Shown here: one piece after another, positions 52,111 to 61,413 of the stretch
Position numbering within the stretch: the stretch's first letter is position 1
How the letters are laid out: the number at the start of each line of letters is the position of its first letter
NCBI RefSeq assembly: GCF_004348445.1
Contig: NZ_SMKV01000022.1
Location: 1-64,000 of the forward strand
Reading direction: 5' to 3'
Source: Saccharopolyspora aridisoli
GTDB taxonomy: Bacteria > Actinomycetota > Actinomycetes > Mycobacteriales > Pseudonocardiaceae
DNA: 64,000 nt
The notes under the pieces: generated by a model
The model's database searches: none
Seen by the model: only the letters and a program-made list of their open reading frames with translations
Told to the model about the DNA's origin: nothing
Program-made: the position numbers and the translations under genes

Positions 52111-55100
52111 GTGAGTCAGCGTTCGACGCGGTTCACGCGTCGCGACCCGGCGCGGCGAGGCGCGCGCATCGTGGCCGCGGTACTCGGTCTGCTGTCAGCA
52201 CTGCTGGCGGTCGCGGTACCGCTGCTCCCGGTGAACCACGAGGTCACCACACTGAAGTGGCCCACGGCCGAAGGCACCCGTTCGGTCTCGGCTCCGCTGC
52301 TCACCCACGAACCGCTCTGGCTCAACGCCACCGTGCCCTGCGCGTCGGCCCGCAGCCTCGACGACCGCACCAACGGAGCCGGCGAACTGCTGGCCACGAA
52401 CGCGCCATCGGGCACCTACGGCGGCCTGACCGGCATGCACCTGCAGATCGACAACGGCCAGCTCAGCTTCTTCTCGCGCGGCCACCAGATCGGCTCGGCA
52501 GCCCTGCCGGCCGGGGACTGCGCGATCACCGTCAACTCCGACGCGGGGCAGACCCGGGCCGACGTCGCGGGCGTGCCGCTGGGTTCCGCGGGCGGCGACC
52601 AGCGGCCCCAGCTCACCGGGATCTACTCGCAGCTGGACGACCAGCGCGACGACGTGCGCGGGCTGGACTTCCGAGCCGGGGTCGACACCCGCTTCGCCAC
52701 GACTCCGACGGCAATGAAGACCACGGCCATGGTGCTGGCCGTGCTGTGCTTCATCGGCTCCCTGCTCGCGCTGCGCGAGCTGGAGATCCGCGCACCCGTG
52801 CGGCGGCTGCCGGTGGGCTGGTGGCGGCTGGGAGCGCGCGACGTCGTGGTGTTCGCGGCGCTCGCGGTCTGGTGGCTCGTCGGCGCCATGACCGCCGACG
52901 ACGGCTACATCCTGACGATGCTGCGCGCCGCCCCGGACGCCGGTTACGTCACCAACTACTTCCGCTGGTTCGGGAACCCGGAATCGCCCTTCGGCTGGTT
53001 CTACGAGATCTACGCCCTGTGGGTGCACATCTCCGCGGCCACTCCGTGGGTGCGACTGCCCGCGCTGTTCCTCGGCGTCGTCAGCTGGCTGCTGCTCAGC
53101 CGTGGTGTGCTGCCGCGGCTCGGCCGGCAGGTCCGGCGCAGCGGATCGGCTGGATGGGCCGCCGCTGCGGTCTTCCTCGCGTTCTGGCTGCCCTACAACA
53201 ACGGCCTGCGGCCCGAACCGGTCGTGGTGGTGTTCTTCCTGCTCTCGGTGTGCGCCGTGGAACGCGCGGTGGCCACCGAGCGGCTGACCCCGGCGGCGCT
53301 GGGACTGCTGGCCGCGGCCCTGGGGTTGGGCGCGAACCCGCACGGCATGGTCGCGTTGCTGCCGTTCCTCGCCGCGGCCAAACCGCTGCTCCGGCTGCTG
53401 TGGCGGCGCATTCGAGAGGTCGGCGCGCTGCCGGTGCTGGCACCGATCGCCGCGGCCGGTCTGGTGATCCTGGTCGGGGTGTTCTTCGACCAGACGCTGC
53501 AGTCGGTGCTGGACTCCGTGGAGCTCAAAACGGAGTTCGGTCCCAACGACTCCTGGTACGAGGAGCTCGGCCGCTACGAGAAGTTGTTCGACAAGTGGCC
53601 GGACGGCTCGCTGACCCGCCGCTTCCCGGTCCTGCTGCTGATGCTGTGCATCGCGGCCAGCGGTGTGGTGTTCCTGCGCCGAGGCAAGATCCGGGGAGCC
53701 GCTGTGGGGCCGAGCAGGCGGATGCTGGGCATCGCGGTGCTGTGCTTCGTGGTGCTGGCCGCCACCCCGACCAAGCACACCCACCACTTCGGCGTTTTCG
53801 CCGCCATCGGAGCGGTGCTGGCGGCGCTGACCGCGCTGGCCACCAGCGCCGCCGTCCTGCGCTCCCGTCGCAACCGGGCCGGGTTCTTCGCGGGGTTGAT
53901 GGTGGTGTGCGCCTACTCGGTGACCGGCACCAACTCCTGGTGGTACGTCTCCGGCTGGGGCGTTCCGTGGTTCGACAAGGCACCCAGCCTGGACGGTCGG
54001 CACGCCAGCACCGCGTTCCTGGTCGTCGGGTTCCTCGCCCTGGTCGTCGCCTTCGTCGAGCACGTGCGCCACCGCGAGCCGCCGGTGGTGACCCCGACCG
54101 CGCGCCAGCGCGTGCTGAGCTTGGGTGCCGCGCCGCTGACGATCACCTGCGCGCTGTGCTTGGTCGGCGAGGTCGGGCTCTTCGCAGTCGGCGTCGAGAA
54201 GCAGCGCGGCAGCTACAGCCTGGGTCCGGACAACGTCAAGCAGATCGCCGGGAACAGCTGCGGGCTGTCGGACTACATCAACGTCGAAGCCGACCCGCGC
54301 CGCGGGGTGCTCACCCCGTCGGCCAGCCAGCCGCGCGTGTCCAGCGACCCCGCGCAGCCCGCCGACTACCTGCGCGCGGAGCAGCAGGGCTTCCACCGCT
54401 TCGGCTATCCCGGCAGCGCGCAGTTCACCCCGCCGTTCGGCTACGGCGGTGACGACGCGCCGGTCTGGGGGACCTTCGACTCGGACGCGACCGGCACCGG
54501 CGAGATCCGCACGCCCTGGTACGACCTGCCGCCGAAGGCGACCGAGGGCACCACGCCGGTGGTGATGCAGCTCGCCGGCTCGTCGACCAGCGGGAACTCG
54601 CTGCGCGTGGAGTGGGGCCGCGAACTTCCCGGCGGCTTCGAAATCAGCGGGCACCGCGACTTCTCGCTCAACAGCGTTGCCTGGCAGGACGTGCGGTTCG
54701 ACGCCCCCGGAGCTGAAAAGGTCCGGATCGTGGCGGCCGACCAGCGCGACGACGAGGGCGGGTGGCTGGCCTTCAGCGCACCTCGGGTGCCGGTGCTGAG
54801 CACCATGACGAACCTGATCGGCAGCCAGCCGACGTTCGTGGAGTGGCCCGCGGCGCTGGTGCACCCGTGCCTGCAACCGGCGAAGATCCGCAACGGCGTG
54901 TTCGAGATGCCGCGCTTCCGCATCGCGGGCGGCGGCATCATGCGCGACATGGGGCAGACCTGGTCGGCCCCGGCCGGCGGCGGCCCGTTCGGTTGGCTCA
55001 ACGTCGGCGCAAGCGTCCGGCAGCTGCCCGCCTACCTGCGGGGATCGCCGAACCGGGACTGGGGAGCGATCTACGTGGTCGACCCGTACAACTCGGACAC

Positions 55101-55266
55101 CGTCGGTGCCGAGGCGGCGATGCAGGTGCGGCGCGAGACGCACTGGGGCGACTGGAGCCCGGGTCCGCTCACCGACGCCGTTGAGCTCCCAGGCCGGGTG
55201 CCCACCTCCGACGGCCGGACCGACCTGCGTCCGGTGGAACCGGCGATCACCGGCAACGAGAGCTGA
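52111..55266 (+). CDS. Arabinosyltransferase (EmbA/B/C family, GT53)
   Basis: The 1051-residue integral membrane glycosyltransferase has a helix at residues 18-38, an N-terminal extracytoplasmic domain, then a GT-C membrane core. The catalytic ADDGYILTMLRAAPDAGYVTN has Asp263-Asp264, and NYFRWFGNPESPFGWFYE follows. A large C-terminal carbohydrate-binding region carries GTWYVSG-like and W-rich segments. It adds arabinofuranose from decaprenylphosphoryl arabinose to arabinogalactan or a related glycan. The GTG start is used. Only one emb-like gene is in the window. The frame is intact throughout. Confidence 0.95.
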   Translation: MSQRSTRFTRRDPARRGARIVAAVLGLLSALLAVAVPLLPVNHEVTTLKWPTAEGTRSVSAPLLTHEPLWLNATVPCASARSLDDRTNGAGELLATNAPSGTYGGLTGMHLQIDNGQLSFFSRGHQIGSAALPAGDCAITVNSDAGQTRADVAGVPLGSAGGDQRPQLTGIYSQLDDQRDDVRGLDFRAGVDTRFATTPTAMKTTAMVLAVLCFIGSLLALRELEIRAPVRRLPVGWWRLGARDVVVFAALAVWWLVGAMTADDGYILTMLRAAPDAGYVTNYFRWFGNPESPFGWFYEIYALWVHISAATPWVRLPALFLGVVSWLLLSRGVLPRLGRQVRRSGSAGWAAAAVFLAFWLPYNNGLRPEPVVVVFFLLSVCAVERAVATERLTPAALGLLAAALGLGANPHGMVALLPFLAAAKPLLRLLWRRIREVGALPVLAPIAAAGLVILVGVFFDQTLQSVLDSVELKTEFGPNDSWYEELGRYEKLFDKWPDGSLTRRFPVLLLMLCIAASGVVFLRRGKIRGAAVGPSRRMLGIAVLCFVVLAATPTKHTHHFGVFAAIGAVLAALTALATSAAVLRSRRNRAGFFAGLMVVCAYSVTGTNSWWYVSGWGVPWFDKAPSLDGRHASTAFLVVGFLALVVAFVEHVRHREPPVVTPTARQRVLSLGAAPLTITCALCLVGEVGLFAVGVEKQRGSYSLGPDNVKQIAGNSCGLSDYINVEADPRRGVLTPSASQPRVSSDPAQPADYLRAEQQGFHRFGYPGSAQFTPPFGYGGDDAPVWGTFDSDATGTGEIRTPWYDLPPKATEGTTPVVMQLAGSSTSGNSLRVEWGRELPGGFEISGHRDFSLNSVAWQDVRFDAPGAEKVRIVAADQRDDEGGWLAFSAPRVPVLSTMTNLIGSQPTFVEWPAALVHPCLQPAKIRNGVFEMPRFRIAGGGIMRDMGQTWSAPAGGGPFGWLNVGASVRQLPAYLRGSPNRDWGAIYVVDPYNSDTVGAEAAMQVRRETHWGDWSPGPLTDAVELPGRVPTSDGRTDLRPVEPAITGNES

Positions 55267-55452
55267 CCCGAGCACGTCGCGGTGTGAGAGTGGCCATTGG
55301 GGCACCGCCCCGCCAGATGTGATCGATTAGGATCGCTAACGGGTGGGCGCCCGGGCGATGACGCCGCGGTGAGCGCCGAAAACCTCGTTGAGGGACCGCA
55401 ATGGCTTAGTGCGCGCCTCCACAGTGGACCGCGCGCCGGGGGTGGAGGCGTC

Positions 55453-56371
55453 GTGTCGGGTGTGATCCAGGGCTTCGGCGTCATCGGCGCCATCGTTCTG
55501 GTCGGTTACGTGCTGGGGCGAACCGAGGTGCTCGGCGACAACGGGCGCGACGTGCTCGCGAAGATCTCGTTCTACGTCGGCACCCCGGCGCTGCTGCTGC
55601 AGATGCTCTCCGAGTCCGACGTGCGGGTCCTGTTCTCCGCTCCGCTGCTGGTCACCGCGCTGAGCACCTTCGCGGCGGCGGCGCTGTTCGTGCTGGTGGC
55701 GCTGTGGCGGCGGTGGAACATACGGCGCACCACCATCGGCGCGCTGTGCTCCAGCTACGTCAACGCGGGCAACCTGGGCATCCCCGTCGCGGTTTACGTC
55801 CTCGGCGATGCGACCCTCGTCGCTCCGGTCATGCTGTTCCAGCTGCTGGTGATGACGCCGATCGGGCTGAGCGTCATCGACTTCGCGCAGGCCGGGGAGA
55901 AGGCCTCGGCGTGGTCACGGCTGCTGGCGCCGTTCAAGAACCCCATCGTGATCTGTTCGCTGCTGGGCGTCTCGCTGTCCCTGCTGGGCTGGCGGATCCC
56001 CGGGCCGGTCTCCGAACCGCTGACGCTGCTCGGGCACCTCTCGGTGCCCACCGTGCTGCTCGCATTCGGCGTGTCGCTGCGCGGCTCGCAACTCCCGGCA
56101 GGTGGGGCCGAGCGGTGGCCGGTGCTGGTCTCGGTCGGGTTGAAGTCGTTCGCGCACCCGGTCATCGCCTGGGCGATCGGCGCGGGGCTGTTCGGCATGG
56201 AGGGCGCCCCGCTGTTCGCCGCGGTGGTCATCTCCGCGCTGCCCGCCGCGCAGAACCTGTTCGTCTACGCCTCCCGCTGCTGTCGGGGTCCGGCTGGCCC
56301 GGGAGTCGATCCTGCTCTCCACGATCCTGTCGGTCCCCGTTCTCGTCACGGTCACGGCCCTGCTGGGCTGA
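55453..56371 (+). CDS. AEC (auxin efflux carrier)-family transporter, frameshifted near its 3' end
   Basis: GTG 55453 (GGAGG upstream) opens an AEC permease: VIQGFGVIGAIVLVGYVLGR, NAGNLGIPVAVYVLGDA, and a late ISALPAAQNLFVYASR. After that Arg the annotated frame runs on into non-family sequence to 56439. The adjacent frame instead gives GVRLARESILLSTILSV and PVLVTVTALLG with a stop at 56369-56371, the usual AEC ending. A change of +1 or -2 bases lies near 56278-56287. It may be a real mutation or a sequence error. The permease would export or take up organic acids. Confidence 0.8.
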
Positions 56372-56378
56372 ACCGCCC

Positions 56379-58655
56379 TCAGGCCCGGTGCACCTGCGGA
56401 GGGGTGTGGGCGGCGACCTCGGGGAGCGGGCCGGTGTAGGGCTCGACGTCGACGTGGGTGCGCTGGCCCGCGCACCCCTGCGAGAGGCGTGAAGCGGGGA
56501 CGTCCTCGGTGAGGACGTTGGGGTTGCCGTGCGCGCACAGCTCCTGGCCCGGGTGCTGCGGATCGGGCTGCGGATCGAACCACGCGCCGGTGGGCAGCAC
56601 CGCGACACCGGGACGCACCCGCTCGCTGATCCGGGCACCGGCCAGGCACGAACCCCGATCGTTGAACACCCGCACCACCGAGCCCTCGCTGATGCCGCGC
56701 GCGGCGGCGTCGTCGGGGTGCAGCGTGATCGGTTCCCGGCCGGCGACCTTGGACTCGCGGCTGACCGCGCCGACGTCGCCCTGCCCGTGCAACCGGGTCG
56801 GTGGCTGGTTGGCGATCAGGTGCAGCGGACCGCGACGCTCCTCCGGCAGCCAGACGGGGTGGCCCGGGCAGTCGTCGTAGCCGAACGACTCGACCTTCGC
56901 CGAGTGCAGCTCGATGAGTCCGCTGGGCGTGTGCAGCGGGTCCCCGACGGGATCCTCGCGGAACCGCACCAGCGGCGGGTTCTCGGGCATCGCGGGAAGC
57001 CGCAGCTCACCGTCGGCCCAGAAGGTGTCGAAGTCCGGCAGTTCGTGGCCCTGGGCGCGCAGCTGGTCCCGCCACTCGTCGTAGAGGTGCTCCAGCCAGC
57101 CCCGGGCGCTGCGTCCCTCGGTGAAGCGCTGCCGCACCCCGAGCCGTTCGGCGAGCCCGCTCAGGATGCTGTAGTCGTCGCGCGCATCGCCGACCGGGTC
57201 CAGGACCCGGTGCATCGCGGTGAGGTGCGTGTCGCGGCGCCCGGCTCCGAGGTCTTCGCGTTCCAGCGTCGTGGTCGCCGGGAACACGACGTCGGCGTGC
57301 CTGGCGGTGGCGGTCCAGTGCGTCTCGTGCACCACCACCGTTTCGGGCCGGGCGAACGCGCGGCGCAGCCGGTTGAGGTCTTGGTGGTGGTGGAACGGGT
57401 TGCCTCCCGCCCAGTGCACCAGCCTGATGTCGGGGTAGGTCAGCTGCTGGCCGTTGTAGTCGTACTGCGCTCCCGGGTTGAGCAGCATGTCGGCGATGCG
57501 CGCGACCGGGATGAACGCGCCGACGGGGTTGGGGCCCTGCGGCAGCGTCGGCAGCCACAGCACCGGGCCCTCGTCGCCGACGTCGGCCATCGAACCGTAG
57601 CCGTGACCGAAACCACCGCCGGGCAAGCCGATCTGACCCAGCATCGCCGCGAGCGCGATCCCCGCCCACACGGGTTGCTCGCCGCCTCGGGCGCGCTGCA
57701 ACGACCAGGTGACCGTCACCAGCGTCCGTCCCGAGGCCATCCGGCGGGCCAGCTCGCGGATGTCGTCGGCCGCGATCCCGCAGATCGGGGCCGCCCACTC
57801 CGGCGTCTTCGGCACTCCGTCGGTCTCGCCCCGCAGGTAGTCGGCGAAGACGTCGAACCCGGTGCAGCAGCGGGAGAGGAAGTCGGTGTCGTGCAGGTCT
57901 TCGGTGAGCAGGACCTGCGCCAGGGCGAGCTGCATCGCCACGTCGGTGCCTGGCTCGATCGAATACCAGCGCCCACCTGCGGGAACGTCTGCGGTCAGCG
58001 GGCTGATCGAGGCCACCTCGACCCCGGGGTCGGCCGCTGCGGCGGCGCTGGTGTGCCGGGTGACCCCGCCGGGGGAGACCGACAGGTTCTTCGTCGGCAG
58101 CCCGCCGAAGGCCACGATCAGGTCGGTGTGCTCGCGCACCGTCGCCCAGCTGTCGGCGTAGCCGAGCACCGCGGCCGAGCTGCCGACCACGTGCGGCAGC
58201 AGGACCTGCGAGGTCCCGAAGCTGTAGTTGTTCCGCGAGGACGTGTAGCCGCCGATGGTGTTGAGGAAACGGTGCAGCTGGGACTGGGCGTGGTGGAACC
58301 GTCCGGCGCTGCCCCAGCCGTAGGAACCGCCGAAGATCGCCTCGTTGCCGGACTCGACCCGCACCCGGTCCAGCTGCGCGGCGACCAGGTCCAGCGCGGT
58401 GGCCCACTCGACCTCGACGAACTCGTCCCGGCCGCGCTGCGAGGAGGGACCCGGCCCACCGATGAGCCAGCCCCGTCGGATCGCCGGGCGCATGACGCGC
58501 GTGTCGTGCAGCGCGCTGCCGGGCACGTTGCCCAGCAGCGGCGAAGGGGCCGGATCGTCGGGGTGCGGGCGGACCCGGACACCGCCGTCGGCGTCGACCG
58601 CCGCCTGGTAGGCGCCCCAATGCGCGGTCGTCGGCACCCAGCGCTCGGTCGGCAT
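56379..58655 (-). CDS. Molybdopterin oxidoreductase, DMSO/TMAO/biotin-sulfoxide reductase family
   Basis: The 758-residue Mo-bisMGD enzyme has HWGAYQAAVD at the N-terminus and IFGGSYGWGSAGRFHHAQ, where Ser116 is the likely Mo ligand. GGNPFHHHQDLNRL, VVHETHWTATARHADVVFPATTTLE and a C-terminal molydopterin-dinucleotide-binding domain follow. It lacks a Tat signal and the N-terminal Fe-S Cys motif, so it is a cytoplasmic BisC-like sulfoxide or N-oxide reductase. It is convergent with the AEC gene, eight bp apart. It follows the hydratase/CoA-transferase genes on the same strand. Confidence 0.92.
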   Translation of the reverse strand: MPTERWVPTTAHWGAYQAAVDADGGVRVRPHPDDPAPSPLLGNVPGSALHDTRVMRPAIRRGWLIGGPGPSSQRGRDEFVEVEWATALDLVAAQLDRVRVESGNEAIFGGSYGWGSAGRFHHAQSQLHRFLNTIGGYTSSRNNYSFGTSQVLLPHVVGSSAAVLGYADSWATVREHTDLIVAFGGLPTKNLSVSPGGVTRHTSAAAAADPGVEVASISPLTADVPAGGRWYSIEPGTDVAMQLALAQVLLTEDLHDTDFLSRCCTGFDVFADYLRGETDGVPKTPEWAAPICGIAADDIRELARRMASGRTLVTVTWSLQRARGGEQPVWAGIALAAMLGQIGLPGGGFGHGYGSMADVGDEGPVLWLPTLPQGPNPVGAFIPVARIADMLLNPGAQYDYNGQQLTYPDIRLVHWAGGNPFHHHQDLNRLRRAFARPETVVVHETHWTATARHADVVFPATTTLEREDLGAGRRDTHLTAMHRVLDPVGDARDDYSILSGLAERLGVRQRFTEGRSARGWLEHLYDEWRDQLRAQGHELPDFDTFWADGELRLPAMPENPPLVRFREDPVGDPLHTPSGLIELHSAKVESFGYDDCPGHPVWLPEERRGPLHLIANQPPTRLHGQGDVGAVSRESKVAGREPITLHPDDAAARGISEGSVVRVFNDRGSCLAGARISERVRPGVAVLPTGAWFDPQPDPQHPGQELCAHGNPNVLTEDVPASRLSQGCAGQRTHVDVEPYTGPLPEVAAHTPPQVHRA

Positions 58656-58713
58656 CCGGCTCCTCCCGCGGCCGGAGGTGTTCCGACCTGCGAACTCGTG
58701 GTCGGCCCCGATG

Positions 58714-59538
58714 CTACCGGCGCTCGGAGAACGTCACCGACGCCTCCGCCGAGACCTGATCTGAGCGCACCGACATCGCCCCATCCTCGTCGCCGCAGAC
58801 CAGCACCGGATCACCGGAGAACACCGGGCGGCGCAGCCGGTAGGACACCGAGCCGAGGGCCCCGTGCTCGCGGGCGAGCTCGGTCATGAGCAGAACCAGC
58901 AGCGGTCCGTGCACCACCAGCCCCGGATATGCCTCGACCTCGCGGCAGTAGGGCTCGTCGTAGTGGATGCGGTGGGTGTTGGCCGTCAGCGCGCTGAACC
59001 GGAACAACCGCGTCGGCTCACCGACGAACCGCCGCTGCCACGGCGCGTCGGAGGACGGGAAGTCGGTGGGCCGCAACCGGTCCGGGCTCTTGGCGTCCGT
59101 CTCACCGCTGCGGTAGACGTAGTCGACCTCCTCGGCGATCCGCAGCCGTCCGTCCTGGCGGAACTCGCGGCGCTCGGTCACGAACGCCATCTCGCCGGAA
59201 CGTCCTCGCTTGACCGTGACACCGCCGAGCTCGGTGGTCCGCTCGGCGGGTGTGCCCAAGCGCAGGGGCTCGTCGATCGTCATCCGCCCGCCCGCGAACA
59301 TCCGGCGACGATCGGGCACCGGCGGCAGGAAGTCGCCGTTGAGCGGATGCCCGTCAGGTCCCAGCTCGGAGTGCGGTGGCCAGGCCAGGAAGTGCACCCA
59401 GTGCCACAGCGGAGGCAGCTGGTCGACCGGGGCCGGTACCTCCAGCACGTTGGCCAGCGCCCGCGACTGCTCCGGACCCATCGGGTCGTGCTCGACCACG
59501 GCCTCCGGCCGCCACTCCCGCAGGAACTCCTCCAACAT
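58714..59538 (-). CDS. FAS1-like/MaoC-type dehydratase (mesaconyl-C4-CoA hydratase type)
   Basis: The 274-residue double hotdog protein has an N-terminal domain with LPPLWHWVHFLAWPPHSELG, GHPLNGDFLPPVPDRRRMFAGGR and a central VKRGRSGEMAFV. Its C-terminal MaoC-like half has TANTHRIHYDEPYCREVEAYPGLVVHGPL, with the catalytic Asp/His pair. The order and text match mesaconyl-C4-CoA or itaconyl-CoA hydratases. ATG 59538 follows GAGGAGG. Upstream on the same strand are the two CoA-transferase subunits, giving an activate-then-hydrate pair for an unsaturated dicarboxylic acid. Confidence 0.88.
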   Translation of the reverse strand: MLEEFLREWRPEAVVEHDPMGPEQSRALANVLEVPAPVDQLPPLWHWVHFLAWPPHSELGPDGHPLNGDFLPPVPDRRRMFAGGRMTIDEPLRLGTPAERTTELGGVTVKRGRSGEMAFVTERREFRQDGRLRIAEEVDYVYRSGETDAKSPDRLRPTDFPSSDAPWQRRFVGEPTRLFRFSALTANTHRIHYDEPYCREVEAYPGLVVHGPLLVLLMTELAREHGALGSVSYRLRRPVFSGDPVLVCGDEDGAMSVRSDQVSAEASVTFSERR

Positions 59539-59594
59539 CCGAAACCTCCTCGTCGCCTTCGAGGTGCCCCGGTCATCCAAACATGTCGGAATCC

Positions 59595-60353
59595 TCAGCG
59601 GAGGTAGACGCGGGCCGGGTCCACCTCGTGCCTGAGCGTGTGGAGTTCGGCCTCGGTGGGCGGGGTGATGGTGCTGAGGTCGTCGGCGACCTGGAGGTCC
59701 CAGCCGGTGGCCTCGCGGACCTGCTCGGCGGTGACGCTCGGGTGGGTGGCCACGAGGCGGAGCTCTTCGCCGGCCCCGTCGCGCGCGAGGATCCCGAGGT
59801 CGGTGATGACCCGGGTGACACCCTTGCCGCGCGGGCGTATCCCGTCGGCCAGGGCGCGCTCCGGGCCCGGGGAGGTGCAGAAGTCGAGTTCGGCGGTGAA
59901 CGAGCGGGGGTGGTGGCGCCGCATCACCACGAAGACCTCGCCGGAGTTGGCCATGACCTCCATGGCGCCGCCCGACCCGGGCAGCCGGACCGCGGGGGAG
60001 TGCCAGTCGCCGATCACCGAGGAGTTGAGGTTGCCGAAGCGGTCGATCTGCGCGGCTCCGAGGAAGCCGATGTCGATCCGCCCACCCTGCAGCACGTAGC
60101 CGAACAGCGCGGTCATCGGCAGCACGGCTTCCGAACCTGTGATCAGCACCGCGTCGGCGATCGTCTCCGGCAACTGGTCCGGATGCGCGCCGCAGACACC
60201 GGACTCGTAGACGATCTCCACGTCCGGCGCCACCGTCCGCTGCGCCAGCGACACCGCCAGCGTCGGCAGGCCGATCCCGGCGAAAACCGTGTTCGCACCG
60301 GCGAGTTCGCGTGAAGCGACCGAAGCCAGCAGCTCCGACGACGTGATGGACAT
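59595..60353 (-). CDS. Family I CoA-transferase, subunit B
   Basis: The 252-residue protein has AGANTVFAGIGLPTLAVSLAQ, then IVYESGVCGAHP with Glu50 as the probable thioester nucleophile, and GFLGAAQIDRFGNLNSSVIG with GSGGAMEVM. This is the catalytic beta subunit of glutaconate/3-oxoadipate-type CoA-transferases. The active-site Glu is present, unlike the IpdAB-type hydrolases of steroid breakdown. ATG 60353 lies nine bp after the subunit A gene, so translation is coupled. Confidence 0.92.
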   Translation of the reverse strand: MSITSSELLASVASRELAGANTVFAGIGLPTLAVSLAQRTVAPDVEIVYESGVCGAHPDQLPETIADAVLITGSEAVLPMTALFGYVLQGGRIDIGFLGAAQIDRFGNLNSSVIGDWHSPAVRLPGSGGAMEVMANSGEVFVVMRRHHPRSFTAELDFCTSPGPERALADGIRPRGKGVTRVITDLGILARDGAGEELRLVATHPSVTAEQVREATGWDLQVADDLSTITPPTEAELHTLRHEVDPARVYLR

Positions 60354-60361
60354 GATCCTCC

Positions 60362-61300
60362 TCAAATCCTGCGGCCGTAGTTGACCGGCTCGCTCCACGC
60401 CTCGCCCACGGCCAAGTCCGCCCAGCGCTGCCCGCCGAGCTTGGCGACGTACTCGGAGTGGTCGACCGTGCCGAACACCCACTCGTCCAGCCACGTCCGC
60501 AACCGGTCCGGATCACCGCTGATCCGCGACCACTCGCGGTAGAACTCGCCGTCGCGGTCGTAGTAGCCCTGCACGAACGCCGGGTGCGCGCCGCGCGGGC
60601 ACTCCACCACCGCGTCCACCGCGTGGGCGGGGATCACCGTGCGGTTCGGGTCCGAGCGGACGACCTCGTCGGACACCACCTCCTCGACCACCACGATCGC
60701 CTTGCGCCCGGCGTAGACGGCCTCGGCCTGGACGCCCGTCAAACCCCATACCTGGGTGTTGCCGGACCGGTCCGCGCGCTGCGCCTGCACGATCGTCACG
60801 TCCGGGTTCAGGGGCGGCACCACGTAGATCTGCTCCTCGCCGCCGTCGGGACCCGGGTAGGGAGAGGTGACCTTGCGGATGCCCGGGTTGATGCCGGGGA
60901 CATCGCTGCCGGCGTAGGAGCGCAACGGGTAGAACGGCAGCCGCTGCGCACCGGCCAGGTAGCGGCAGATCATGCCGTAGTGGCTGTACTCCTCGTACTC
61001 CAGCGCGCCCGCCTCAACCCGCCGTCGCAGCTCACCGAGCGAACCGGCCGTGGAGTTGCCGACGAACGAGGAGATCAGCCTGCTCACGCAGTCACCCGCG
61101 ATGAGCTGATCGGTGACCACGTCGGCGGTCATCCGCGCGATGGTCAGGTCTCGGCGGCCCTGCCGGATGATCTCGTGCCCGGCCGCGGTCGGGATCAGGT
61201 GCGTGAAGCCCTCCAGCGACACCGTGGCGCCGTCGGTGACGAACTCGGCGATGGCGTCCCGCATCGACGTGGTCTTGTCCGACTTGCTGACCTGCGACAT
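60362..61300 (-). CDS. Family I CoA-transferase, subunit A
   Basis: The 312-residue protein has DGATVSLEGFTHLIPTAAGHEII, AGAQRLPFYPLRSYAGSDVP, VTSPYPGPDGGEEQIYVVPP, ADRSGNTQVWG and VVECPRGAHPAFVQGYYDRDGEFYREW. These are the alpha-subunit segments of glutaconate CoA-transferase-like enzymes. With subunit B it moves CoA between acids. ATG 61300 is used; a longer frame to 61336 is possible. It is divergent from the LysR gene and heads a leftward operon: CoA-transferase A, B, hydratase, then perhaps the molybdoenzyme. Confidence 0.9.
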   Translation of the reverse strand: MSQVSKSDKTTSMRDAIAEFVTDGATVSLEGFTHLIPTAAGHEIIRQGRRDLTIARMTADVVTDQLIAGDCVSRLISSFVGNSTAGSLGELRRRVEAGALEYEEYSHYGMICRYLAGAQRLPFYPLRSYAGSDVPGINPGIRKVTSPYPGPDGGEEQIYVVPPLNPDVTIVQAQRADRSGNTQVWGLTGVQAEAVYAGRKAIVVVEEVVSDEVVRSDPNRTVIPAHAVDAVVECPRGAHPAFVQGYYDRDGEFYREWSRISGDPDRLRTWLDEWVFGTVDHSEYVAKLGGQRWADLAVGEAWSEPVNYGRRI

Positions 61301-61362
61301 CGATGCCCCCAGGGATTTCGCGGTGCGCCTGCGCATCAGCCTGCCACCCCAGATTGAGACAG

Positions 61363-61392
61363 GTCCAATACCGAATTAGTGTCAGATCCAGA
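61363..61392. promoter_or_regulatory. LysR-type control region, site 1
   Basis: The gap between lysR and the CoA-transferase operon holds GTCCAATAC (61363-61371), TTGAGAC just before it and TCAGATC just after. All three words recur, reordered, in the promoter of the permease gene at 62413. A regulator of this locus most likely reads them. Confidence 0.55.
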
Positions 61393-61413
61393 GCAGAGTC
61401 GACTAGATCGGGG

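Noticed and set aside
59595-61300. IpdAB-type steroid ring hydrolase
   Set aside because: Subunit B keeps the nucleophilic Glu in YESG, which IpdAB-type proteins lack; an ordinary family I CoA-transferase fits better.
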